This document shows, piece after piece, positions 1 to 4,756 of a stretch of 20,581 nt of DNA. The stretch is from a virus. The stretch spans positions 1 through 20,581 of the IMG/VR virus record IMGVR_UViG_3300047560_001379; one strand, written 5' to 3'. Positions within the stretch are counted from its first letter, which is position 1; the number at the start of each line of letters is the position of its first letter. The notes under the pieces were generated by a model, which was not told the origin of the DNA, did not search any database, and saw only the letters and a list, made by a program, of their open reading frames with translations. A program made the translations under genes and the position numbers.

Positions 1-40
1 TATTATATGTCAAGTGTTTATTTTGAAAACAAAAGTATTA

Positions 41-115
41 CTCGCCGTAGTTCAAGGGATAGAACGATTCTCTCCTAAAGAATAAATATAGGTTCGAGTC
101 CTATCGGCGAGACCA
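41..115 (+). tRNA. tRNA-Arg(CCT)
   Basis: Cloverleaf with acceptor CTCGCCG/CGGCGAG, anticodon loop CTCCTAA (anticodon CCT), T-loop TTCGAGT, discriminator A and encoded CCA (113-115). It decodes AGG. It precedes a consensus promoter by 2 nt. Confidence 0.95.
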
Positions 116-117
116 GG

Positions 118-146
118 TTGACAGAAAATGGTTTCTGTCATATAAT
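118..146 (+). promoter_or_regulatory. Perfect-consensus sigma70 promoter with internal dyad
   Basis: TTGACA (118-123), a 17-bp spacer and TATAAT (141-146) match the consensus exactly. A 9-bp inverted repeat, TGACAGAAA (119-127) and TTTCTGTCA (132-140), covers the -35 and the spacer. It could be an operator or a hairpin ending the upstream tRNA transcript. It should drive the HNH gene at 197. Confidence 0.9.
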
Positions 147-196
147 AAGGATGTTAAATACATGAAGTGACACAACCATAGAAAGTGAGGATGAAA

Positions 197-757
197 ATGG
201 CTGTTCTAGCACTAGATATCTCAGGAGTTCCCCGGCAGTGGATCTCATACGATGATGCAATTACCTACCACGCAAAGGACGCAGTCGCCTGGAGTATGGG
301 TGACGTAGTTGCTAAGTATCGTGGTGGTTTACAAAACGACGGTGAAATGAGTTACCTAGAAACAACCAGCATCATCGCTGTTAAGGGTCACGGTTTCAAC
401 CCACACAAGCATGCCAACGTTGCATTGAGCAACCGTACATTGTTCGGTCGTGACCGATATGTATGTGCATACTGTGGTGGTCATTTCCCTAACTACAACA
501 ATCTAAGTCGTGACCACATTCTGCCTAAGAGCCGAGGTGGTGAAAACACTTGGATGAACGTGGTTACTGCATGTAAGGATTGTAACGCAAAGAAGGGTCA
601 CAAGCTACTTAAGGAATGTGGTCTTGAATTGCTGTATGTCCCATACGCACCAAACCATTACGAAAACATGATTCTACAGAACCGCAACATCATGGCGGAT
701 CAAATGGATTACTTGATTGCAGGTGTTCCAAAGCATAGTAGGATTCTGTTGTCATAG
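197..757 (+). CDS. HNH endonuclease family protein
   Basis: A 186-residue protein with a C-terminal-half HNH/zinc core: CxxC at C90/C93, the DHILPKSRGG motif with D106-H107, N121, and a second CxxC at C126/C129 ending CNAKKG. HNH proteins of this type are metal-dependent DNA nucleases, often free-standing homing-type or accessory enzymes in phages. The N-terminal ~80 residues are not recognised. I chose ATG 197 because GAGG (187-190) lies 6 nt upstream; GTG 185 and ATG 191 are in frame. With that start all lysine codons seen are AAG, a bias shared with the DUF2828 gene and unlike neighbouring genes, suggesting high expression. Nuclease family is confident; target unknown. Confidence 0.9.
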   Translation: MAVLALDISGVPRQWISYDDAITYHAKDAVAWSMGDVVAKYRGGLQNDGEMSYLETTSIIAVKGHGFNPHKHANVALSNRTLFGRDRYVCAYCGGHFPNYNNLSRDHILPKSRGGENTWMNVVTACKDCNAKKGHKLLKECGLELLYVPYAPNHYENMILQNRNIMADQMDYLIAGVPKHSRILLS

Positions 758-761
758 GAAG

Positions 762-805
762 ATATCACCGAGAGGCTTGACAAAAAAGAATCTCGGTGAT
801 ATACT
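762..805 (+). promoter_or_regulatory. Sigma70 promoter overlapped by 12-bp dyad
   Basis: TTGACA (777-782), 17-bp spacer and TATACT (800-805). A perfect 12-bp inverted repeat, ATATCACCGAGA (762-773) and TCTCGGTGATAT (791-802), has its right arm over spacer and -10, and the -35 in its loop. No T-run follows, so an operator role is as likely as termination of the HNH transcript. It should drive tRNA-Thr and tRNA-Asn. Confidence 0.85.
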
Positions 806-823
806 AACTATAAATAAAATTAA

Positions 824-898
824 GCCGAATTAGCACAGTGGTAGTGCAATCGCCTTGTAAGCGATAGGTCGTCTGTTCGAGTCAGACATTCGGCACCA
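824..898 (+). tRNA. tRNA-Thr(TGT)
   Basis: Acceptor GCCGAAT/ATTCGGC, anticodon loop CTTGTAA (TGT), T-loop TTCGAGT, discriminator A, encoded CCA. First tRNA after the 777 promoter. Confidence 0.96.
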
Positions 899-919
899 AA
901 TTCTCGCAGTGTACTCTAT

Positions 920-992
920 TCCCCGATAGCTCAGTTGGTAGAGTGCCGGACTGTTAATCCGTTGGTCCCTGGTTCGAGCCCAGGTCGGGGAG
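920..992 (+). tRNA. tRNA-Asn(GTT), CCA not encoded
   Basis: Acceptor TCCCCGA/TCGGGGA, anticodon loop CTGTTAA (GTT), T-loop TTCGAGC, discriminator G. Unlike the other 24 tRNAs here, no CCA follows. The gene sits inside an 8-bp flanking inverted repeat, TGTACTCT (910-917) and AGAGTACA (994-1001), that would extend the acceptor stem in the precursor. Confidence 0.96.
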
Positions 993-1025
993 CAGAGTAC
1001 ATTGCGTTTCACATAAGGAGTATGT

Positions 1026-1220
1026 ATGATAGTTTGCGAAAATAGTGGATACAAATTACAGGTTGAAGTTCGTCATTTAGACATACCTCCTAACGCCAAG
1101 TATGTTAGAATTTTCACTACATATGATTGGGCCAAAGATCCTGAAGTAGAGCAGAACAAAATGGAACTCATTCTAAGTGAAGATGAGGTCGCCGCTTTTA
1201 TTAAAGCACTAACTGACTAA
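1026..1220 (+). CDS. Small protein of unknown function (64 aa)
   Basis: A 64-residue acidic protein with a good ribosome binding site (AAGGAG ending about 6 nt before ATG 1026); an alternative ATG at 1022 is in another, short frame. The sequence alternates short beta-like stretches (RIFTTYDWA, MELILSEDEV) and ends in a helix (AAFIKALTD). No signal peptide, membrane segment or known motif is seen. It is followed 7 nt later by the FkbM-type methyltransferase gene, so the two are probably co-transcribed and translationally coupled. Confidence 0.75.
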   Translation: MIVCENSGYKLQVEVRHLDIPPNAKYVRIFTTYDWAKDPEVEQNKMELILSEDEVAAFIKALTD

Positions 1221-1227
1221 GATATTT

Positions 1228-1920
1228 GTGTCGTTGGACTACCGAGTAATTTATCACGACCGAGAAATAGATGGTATACAACCATCCGATCAAGGTTGGA
1301 TGTGGCCAGAACATGACAATATGTTTGAATGGTTTGCCCAAGAAATTGTTAGGTACAAAAAAGCATATCAACAAAATTGTAAAAATTTTAAGGTAGCGAT
1401 ACAAGCAGGTGGTCATTGCGGAGTTTTCCCTCGCATTATTTCTTCACTGTTTGAAACAGTGTACACATTTGAACCCGATGGTTATAGTTTTCATTGTTTA
1501 GTTAATAATTGTCAACTTGATAACATCAAAAAATTCAATTGTGCATTAGGTGGAGAGAACGAGTTAGTCTACCAAACCTATCGTGGTCAACATAACATGG
1601 GCGTCAACAATTACGCTAGACCAGTCGAAGGAGAAACTCCTATGATGCTGGTTCGTGATGTAGACAACGTTGATGAAGTAGCATTGGTAAACATACCACA
1701 AGTACGAATCGATGATTTAGGATTAGAACAGTGTGACTTGATACATTTAGATGTTGAAAATTATGAGGGCCATGTAATTGATGGCGCTATGAAAACAATT
1801 GAGAAATTTAAACCGGTTATCTTTTGTGAAAGCATACCAGTAGAACAAGAAAAATACTTGAAAAGTTTGGGCTACTCTAATGTTTTCGCAGATACAGCCG
1901 ACACAATGTTTAAGATTTAA
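1228..1920 (+). CDS. FkbM-family SAM-dependent methyltransferase
   Basis: A 230-residue protein with FkbM-type class I methyltransferase features: a SAM-binding motif AIQAGGHCG (about 57-65), an acidic loop FEPD (81-84), and a C-terminal IHLDVENYEG block followed by the conserved GA...KPVIFCE strand. The family usually O-methylates sugars or other small molecules. Start is GTG 1228 just after the preceding stop (TAA 1218-1220) with no clear Shine-Dalgarno, suggesting translational coupling. The gene ends 5 nt before tRNA-Arg(TCT). Substrate is unknown; a role in modifying surface glycans of host or virion is a guess from the family. Confidence 0.88.
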   Translation: MSLDYRVIYHDREIDGIQPSDQGWMWPEHDNMFEWFAQEIVRYKKAYQQNCKNFKVAIQAGGHCGVFPRIISSLFETVYTFEPDGYSFHCLVNNCQLDNIKKFNCALGGENELVYQTYRGQHNMGVNNYARPVEGETPMMLVRDVDNVDEVALVNIPQVRIDDLGLEQCDLIHLDVENYEGHVIDGAMKTIEKFKPVIFCESIPVEQEKYLKSLGYSNVFADTADTMFKI

Positions 1921-1925
1921 ATTTT

Positions 1926-2000
1926 CTGGCGTTAGTTCAATGGATAGAACAGTAGCCTTCTAAGCTATAAATACAGGTTCGATTCCTGTACGCCGGACCA
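1926..2000 (+). tRNA. tRNA-Arg(TCT)
   Basis: Acceptor CTGGCGT/ACGCCGG (one T-G pair), anticodon loop CTTCTAA (TCT), T-loop TTCGATT, discriminator A, encoded CCA. Decodes AGA. Confidence 0.95.
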
Positions 2001-2047
2001 AAAACAAAAGTAGTACAAAAAATATTTCAAAATATTTTAAAAAAGTG

Positions 2048-2076
2048 TTGACAATAAATACACTTGGTGATACAAT
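2048..2076 (+). promoter_or_regulatory. Sigma70 promoter of rRNA-like leader
   Basis: TTGACA (2048-2053), 17-bp spacer, TACAAT (2071-2076). The 19 bases 2069-2087, covering the -10 and expected start site, recur identically at 7308-7326. They contain the dyad CAATACTTGTATTG (2073-2086). It drives the boxB/boxA leader, ncRNA A and the Glu-Asp-Ser-Cys tRNAs. Confidence 0.9.
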
Positions 2077-2087
2077 ACTTGTATTGA

Positions 2088-2118
2088 CAGTGAGAAATCA
2101 CTGATTGTTCTTTAAAAA
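2088..2118 (+). promoter_or_regulatory. rrn-type boxB hairpin and boxA antitermination site
   Basis: CAGTGA (2088-2093), GAAA loop and TCACTG (2098-2103) form a 6-bp boxB-like hairpin. TGTTCTTTAAAAA (2106-2118) follows and matches the bacterial rRNA boxA (E. coli TGCTCTTTAACAA). In rRNA operons the order promoter-boxB-boxA recruits Nus factors and prevents Rho termination of untranslated RNA. Here it precedes about 1.1 kb of untranslated ncRNA and tRNA. Confidence 0.78.
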
Positions 2119-2512
2119 GTTACCCAACATATAAATTGCTGTGAAGCAATCACTATATGTAAACACATTGGCTCACAAGCAACCGCAGGACTTGTGTTAA
2201 AAAGATGCGGAGTCGTGGACGACTTATACTAAGTCCTAGTGTTCAATCACAGCGTACAGTAGACCGCTAATGTGTTTGCATATAGTGAATAAGGTTACCT
2301 ACACCGTTAGGGGTGAACGAAGGGTGAAGTTCAGGACAACTGTCCCGCCCGGATACCCATGAAGCAGGGACTCTTGCGTAGCTAAGAGACAACCCAGGGA
2401 TGCGACGGAACTATTCGGTAGGTAGTAATGAGAGCGAGTGCTCTTCCTTGCACTAATAAAATGTGGCACACGGGCTTGAGCAAGGGGTACTTGTCTACCT
2501 CGCCCGTGTGTC
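2119..2512 (+). ncRNA. Putative structured non-coding RNA A
   Basis: About 400 nt with no credible ORF but dense complementarity. Arms 2151-2172 and 2266-2287 pair over 22 bp with only two G-U pairs. Inside them is an H-type pseudoknot: CACAAG (2174-2179) with CTTGTG (2191-2196), and CCGCA (2183-2187) with TGCGG (2206-2210), with an A-rich third loop. Two small hairpins follow (2212-2223 or 2221-2235). The 3' part ends in an 11-bp helix, 2465-2475 with 2502-2512. No RNase P, tmRNA or 6S signature is present. Phage and freshwater giant RNAs such as GOLLD also occur beside tRNAs, but I cannot align it to one. tRNA-Glu follows 11 nt later, so the RNA is probably released by tRNA processing. Confidence 0.65.
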
Positions 2513-2523
2513 AATCTATAAAT

Positions 2524-2599
2524 GCTCGGTTCGTCTAGAGGCCTAGGACAACGCCCTTTCACGGCGTGAACAGGGATTCGAATTCCCTACCGAGTACCA
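2524..2599 (+). tRNA. tRNA-Glu(TTC)
   Basis: Acceptor GCTCGGT/ACCGAGT with a G1-U72 wobble, anticodon loop CTTTCAC (TTC), T-loop TTCGAAT, discriminator A, encoded CCA. Confidence 0.96.
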
Positions 2600-2634
2600 A
2601 TATATTCGTATAGTTTAATACTAGATTAAAACGG

Positions 2635-2652
2635 CATTAGGGATCCCTAATG
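2635..2652. repeat. 18-nt perfect palindrome between tRNAs
   Basis: CATTAGGGATCCCTAATG is self-complementary over 18 nt in the 92-nt spacer between tRNA-Glu and tRNA-Asp. A second inverted pair, GTTTAAT and ATTAAAAC, lies just before it. It could be a processing hairpin or a protein binding site. Confidence 0.7.
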
Positions 2653-2691
2653 TAGATACTAGAGTACTGTTCTAGTTGCGATAATTATTTT

Positions 2692-2768
2692 GGCCTGTTA
2701 GCGCAGTTGGTTAGCGCATCAGCCTGTCACGCTGAGGGTCACCGGTTCGAGCCCGGTACAGGTCGCCA
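2692..2768 (+). tRNA. tRNA-Asp(GTC)
   Basis: Acceptor GGCCTGT/ACAGGTC, anticodon loop CTGTCAC (GTC), T-loop TTCGAGC, discriminator G, encoded CCA. Confidence 0.97.
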
Positions 2769-2773
2769 AATAT

Positions 2774-2865
2774 GGATAGTTGGCCGAGTGGTCGAAGGCA
2801 GCGGTTTGCTAAACCGTCCTCCGGTGAAAGCCGGAGCATAGGTTCGAATCCTATACTATCCGCCA
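2774..2865 (+). tRNA. tRNA-Ser(GCT)
   Basis: Class II tRNA with acceptor GGATAGT/ACTATCC, anticodon loop TTGCTAA (GCT), a long variable arm built on CTCCGG...CCGGAG, discriminator G and encoded CCA. Decodes AGC/AGU. Confidence 0.97.
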
Positions 2866-2871
2866 AACAAT

Positions 2872-2948
2872 GGTCGGGTACCAGAGTGTTTAATGGCTCC
2901 GGTTGCAACCCGGTTGATTCGTAGGTTAAAATCCTACCCCGACCTCCA
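2872..2948 (+). tRNA. tRNA-Cys(GCA) with altered D- and T-loops
   Basis: Acceptor GGTCGGG/CCCGACC, anticodon loop TTGCAAC (GCA), discriminator T, encoded CCA. The T-loop reads TTAAAAT, so position 56 is A instead of C. The D-loop reads GAGTGTTTAA, where the usual G18-G19 appears as G-T. The two changes would keep the 19-56 tertiary pair as U-A. Confidence 0.93.
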
Positions 2949-3182
2949 AGTTTTGTAAGTGTAGATGTTGAGAAAGCATGTGTAGGCATACATATGTGAG
3001 TTGGAGATTGGCCCCAACAAGTATCAACTATAACTACGTACCTCTAACCAGTCCGCGGCTTTACAGAAAATACTGGTAAAATGATAGCGAATGAGGGAGG
3101 CGCTATTACTTGCAAATTAAATCTCGCCCTTACTTACGGCGTACAATGTGATAAGTAGTAAGTAGTCTACAGACCCACGCTT
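2949..3182 (+). ncRNA. Putative structured non-coding RNA C
   Basis: Gene-free stretch after tRNA-Cys with nested complementarity. An outer helix of GTAG (2961-2964) plus GTTGA (2967-2971) pairs with TCAAC (3024-3028) plus CTAC (3034-3037). It encloses two hairpins: 2978-2984 with 2989-2996, and GTTGG (3000-3004) with CCAAC (3014-3018). A third 8-bp hairpin, TGATAGCG (3082-3089) with CGCTATTA (3101-3108), follows. It is probably the tail of the transcript from the 2048 promoter and ends in the hairpin at 3183. I recognise no family; structure is by eye only. Confidence 0.5.
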
Positions 3183-3220
3183 TGATAGGTTGTGCGGGTT
3201 CAAACAATCTATCACTAATT
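3183..3220 (+). terminator. 11-bp hairpin, probable terminator
   Basis: TGATAGGTTGT (3183-3193) pairs with ACAATCTATCA (3204-3214) over 11 bp with one G-U, loop of 10 nt, followed by CTAATTTT. It lies directly before the next promoter, which fits termination of the upstream tRNA/ncRNA transcript. The U-tail is imperfect. Confidence 0.55.
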
Positions 3221-3249
3221 TTGACAATAAATCAAATTTCGTTTATAAT
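3221..3249 (+). promoter_or_regulatory. Perfect-consensus sigma70 promoter
   Basis: TTGACA (3221-3226), 17-bp spacer and TATAAT (3244-3249). It starts with TTGACAATAAAT, shared with the promoters at 2048 and 19214. It drives a six-codon ORF and the two tRNA-Lys genes. Confidence 0.92.
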
Positions 3250-3269
3250 TCATTTTTAAGGAGAAAGAC

Positions 3270-3290
3270 ATGAAACGAGGTAAACGTTAG
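3270..3290 (+). CDS. Six-codon minigene (MKRGKR)
   Basis: ATG AAA CGA GGT AAA CGT TAG follows a strong Shine-Dalgarno (AAGGAG, spacing 7) and a perfect promoter, so it should be translated. It lies about 60 nt before tRNA-Lys(CTT) and tRNA-Lys(TTT); two of its six codons are lysine AAA. It could be a leader peptide regulating the tRNAs, a drop-off minigene of the lambda bar type, or the remnant of a longer gene. Function is unproven. Confidence 0.5.
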   Translation: MKRGKR

Positions 3291-3301
3291 TGTCATCCTT
3301 G

Positions 3302-3436
3302 ACCCCCGTATGGTCTGGGATGGCACGATAAAGACAATCTTTACGATCCATCCCTCCGAGGTGTTGTTGGTAGCATACCGGACTCTTAATCCGAGAGGTG
3401 TCAGTTCGAATCTGACTGGGGGGACCATATGGGGGT
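3302..3436 (+). other. Nested helices enclosing tRNA-Lys(CTT)
   Basis: ACCCCCGTATGGTC (3302-3315) is complementary over 14 bp (one G-U) to 3423-3436, which contains the ACCA end of tRNA-Lys(CTT) and the first six bases of tRNA-Lys(TTT). Inside it GGGATGG (3317-3323) pairs with CCATCCC (3348-3354), whose last three bases are the start of tRNA-Lys(CTT), around an inner TAAAGA/TCTTTA hairpin. Both helices compete with the tRNA acceptor stems, so they could delay or order processing. Confidence 0.6.
3352..3427 (+). tRNA. tRNA-Lys(CTT)
   Basis: Acceptor CCCTCCG/TGGGGGG with wobble pairs, anticodon loop CTCTTAA (CTT), T-loop TTCGAAT, discriminator A, encoded CCA. It decodes AAG, the lysine codon favoured in the HNH and DUF2828 genes. 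Confidence 0.93.
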
Positions 3437-3508
3437 ATAGTGTTAACGGTTTAGCACAGCAGACTTTTAATCTGCCAGGTCAGGGTTCGAATCCCTGTGC
3501 CCCTACCA
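3431..3508 (+). tRNA. tRNA-Lys(TTT)
   Basis: Acceptor GGGGGTA/TGCCCCT with G1-U72, anticodon loop CTTTTAA (TTT), T-loop TTCGAAT, discriminator A, encoded CCA. Three nt separate it from tRNA-Lys(CTT). Confidence 0.95.
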
Positions 3509-3680
3509 TATAAAAGCACATTGTGGCGAGTTTTACACTAGACTAGGAATACGGCAGTAGACTTAATAGTTGTAAACGGTAGCCTGGATCCAGCAGTGTG
3601 TTTCTATATGGTAATTTTTATCACATTTTCAGCGCGGTCCTTTTTAGGGTAGCCAAGCGGGTTAATGTGTTTCTATGTGG
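3509..3680. other. Gene-free spacer with direct repeat and tRNA-like fragment
   Basis: No ORF of note. TGTGTTTCTATATGGT (3597-3612) recurs with one mismatch at 3666-3681. Bases 3645-3665 (AGGGTAGCCAAGCGGGTTAAT) resemble the 5' D-arm half of a tRNA such as tRNA-Gln, without a matching 3' half, so they may be a tRNA remnant left by rearrangement. Confidence 0.4.
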
Positions 3681-4055
3681 TTAGAATCTCATGTGCCAAC
3701 CCAAGCTAGCATTATGACTAGCCGCGGTGCCGTGAGATACTGTTCTGATTGTTAAGTAGAATCCTCTCCATTTAGGATCTACATAATCAGCTATGTAGTA
3801 ATTGCTAACAAGCATGCCCACAAAATATAAATCTACTTTTCTTGTACTAGGATAAGGTCCTAGTATCATATTAGATTCTTTGTGTCCTGGCATGTCATCA
3901 AAATGTCTTGACCCATATCGGGTAGTAGCCCAGTCTGCGGTAATCGCTAACTGTGAAGCTACAAAAAGTTTTTTGTCAAAGTCACTCCAGTCATCCCAAC
4001 CGGCATGACAGTTAAGTGATATGAATGCAATTATTATTGTTATTATTTTCTTCAT
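3681..4055 (-). CDS. Exported protein with signal peptide, unknown function
   Basis: A 124-residue protein encoded against the direction of the surrounding tRNAs. Residues 1-18 form a signal peptide (two Lys, a hydrophobic IITIIIAFISL core, cleavage after CHA) and the mature part begins GWDDWSDFDKK. A middle motif ILGPYPSTRKVDLYF and later hydrophobic stretches (FVGMLVSNYYIADYV) recall small inner-membrane or periplasmic proteins. The Shine-Dalgarno is weak. It interrupts the tRNA cluster and may be a later insertion. I do not recognise the family; roles such as altering the infected cell envelope are speculation. Confidence 0.75.
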   Translation of the reverse strand: MKKIITIIIAFISLNCHAGWDDWSDFDKKLFVASQLAITADWATTRYGSRHFDDMPGHKESNMILGPYPSTRKVDLYFVGMLVSNYYIADYVDPKWRGFYLTIRTVSHGTAASHNASLGWHMRF

Positions 4056-4102
4056 ACCATTTTACTTATGTTTAGTAAACTGGTATATATATCTGTATAA
4101 AA

Positions 4103-4187
4103 GGACAGGTGGGTGAGTGGTTAATACCAGCAGACTGTAAATCTGCCGCCTCTGGCTACGATGGTTCGAATCCGTCCCTGTCCACCA
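4103..4187 (+). tRNA. tRNA-Tyr(GTA)
   Basis: Class II tRNA with acceptor GGACAGG/CCTGTCC, anticodon loop CTGTAAA (GTA), long variable arm, T-loop TTCGAAT, discriminator A, encoded CCA. Confidence 0.96.
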
Positions 4188-4193
4188 ATTCAT

Positions 4194-4267
4194 GTCTCGC
4201 TGGTGTAATGGCAGCACGTGGGTCTCCAAAACCTTTAGTGGGAGTTCGAGTCTCTCGCGGGACGCCA
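4194..4267 (+). tRNA. tRNA-Trp(CCA)
   Basis: Acceptor GTCTCGC/GCGGGAC (one T-G), anticodon loop CTCCAAA (CCA), T-loop TTCGAGT, discriminator G, encoded 3' CCA. Confidence 0.95.
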
Positions 4268-4386
4268 AAGATTTCGTTAGTGACAAAATCAGTTGCTGTG
4301 GTGTAGGATGCTTTAGCCTCAAAGCTATCCGCATTCAACTTGTACAAAAGTAGTACACCTTCCGGAATTGATTTGTCTACGAACAT
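4264..4386 (-). pseudogene. Possible N-terminal gene fragment antisense to tRNA-Trp spacer
   Basis: Reading the minus strand from ATG 4386 gives about 41 residues of ordinary protein-like sequence (MFVDKSIPEGVLLLYK, then a Thr-rich stretch ending NEIFG) before the frame runs into sequence antisense to tRNA-Trp. No Shine-Dalgarno is visible. It may be the decayed 5' end of a gene truncated by tRNA insertion, or chance. The plus strand shows only the word ACAAAAGTAGTACA (4344-4357), repeated from 2004-2017. Confidence 0.25.
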
Positions 4387-4399
4387 ATAATTATTTATT

Positions 4400-4494
4400 G
4401 CCCTTGTAGTTTAGTGGTAAAACACCCGGCTTATACCCGGCACATGTCCCCAGATTAGGGAGCGTCCCTGGTTCGAATCCAGGCGAGGGTACCA
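4400..4494 (+). tRNA. tRNA-Ile(TAT) with long variable arm
   Basis: Acceptor GCCCTTG/CGAGGGT (G1-U72), class I D-arm, anticodon stem CCGG/CCGG with loop CTTATAC (TAT), T-arm CCTGG/CCAGG with TTCGAAT, discriminator A, encoded CCA. At 95 nt it is about 18 nt too long: the variable region carries a TCCC/GGGA hairpin as in Ser, Leu or Tyr tRNAs. It would decode AUA if charged with Ile; identity from the anticodon is therefore less sure. Confidence 0.82.
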
Positions 4495-4538
4495 AATATA
4501 TTGCGTAGTATTCAGTATTGATATATACTACAAATATT

Positions 4539-4615
4539 GCGCTTGTAGCTCAGTTGGTTAGAGCAGTGGACTCATAATCCATTGGTCGCGGGTTCGAGTC
4601 CCTCCGAGCGCACCA
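4539..4615 (+). tRNA. tRNA-Met(CAT), elongator, or tRNA-Ile2
   Basis: Acceptor GCGCTTG/CGAGCGC, anticodon loop CTCATAA (CAT), T-loop TTCGAGT, discriminator A, encoded CCA. CAT may be elongator Met or, if lysidine-modified, Ile2. A separate Ile(TAT) gene nearby favours Met. Confidence 0.92.
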
Positions 4616-4622
4616 GACACAT

Positions 4623-4696
4623 GCGGGTGTCGTAAAATGGTATTACCTTAGCCTTCCAAGCTAAAGTCGTGGGTTCGATTCCCATCGCCCGCTCCA
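4623..4696 (+). tRNA. tRNA-Gly(TCC)
   Basis: Acceptor GCGGGTG/CGCCCGC, anticodon loop CTTCCAA (TCC), T-loop TTCGATT, discriminator T, encoded CCA. Confidence 0.96.
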
Positions 4697-4702
4697 AAAT
4701 GT

Positions 4703-4735
4703 TTGACAGAGTATTTTAAATTTGTTATACTCTGT
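4703..4735 (+). promoter_or_regulatory. Sigma70 promoter with 9-bp dyad
   Basis: TTGACA (4703-4708), 17-bp spacer, TATACT (4726-4731). ACAGAGTAT (4706-4714) and ATACTCTGT (4727-4735) are a perfect inverted repeat spanning -35 to -10, followed by TTTTGTTCTTT, so the hairpin could also end the upstream transcript. Drives tRNA-Leu(TAG) onward. Confidence 0.9.
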
Positions 4736-4737
4736 TT

Positions 4738-4750
4738 TGTTCTTTAAAAA
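4738..4750 (+). promoter_or_regulatory. rrn-type boxA
   Basis: TGTTCTTTAAAAA is identical to the boxA at 2106-2118 and lies 7 nt before tRNA-Leu(TAG), just downstream of a consensus promoter. It fits Nus-dependent antitermination of an untranslated tRNA/ncRNA transcript. Confidence 0.75.
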
Positions 4751-4756
4751 TTAATT

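Noticed and set aside
830-1054. Minus-strand ORF with ARTRDQRINSPAL and RMSDSNRRPIAY segments
   Set aside because: These are the well-known false proteins produced by reading antisense to tRNA genes; it covers tRNA-Thr and tRNA-Asn.
2119-2512. RNase P RNA or tmRNA
   Set aside because: The conserved RNase P P4 words and the tmRNA tRNA-like ends and tag reading frame are not present.
2635-2652. Phage attachment site
   Set aside because: A palindrome between tRNAs, but no integrase gene and no second copy in the window.
2711-2989. Minus-strand ORF of 92 residues
   Set aside because: Entirely antisense to tRNA-Asp, tRNA-Ser and tRNA-Cys, with the usual tRNA-antisense phrases.
3509-3680. A complete tRNA-Gln
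   Set aside because: Only a D-arm-like 5' fragment is visible; there is no anticodon arm, T-arm or acceptor match.
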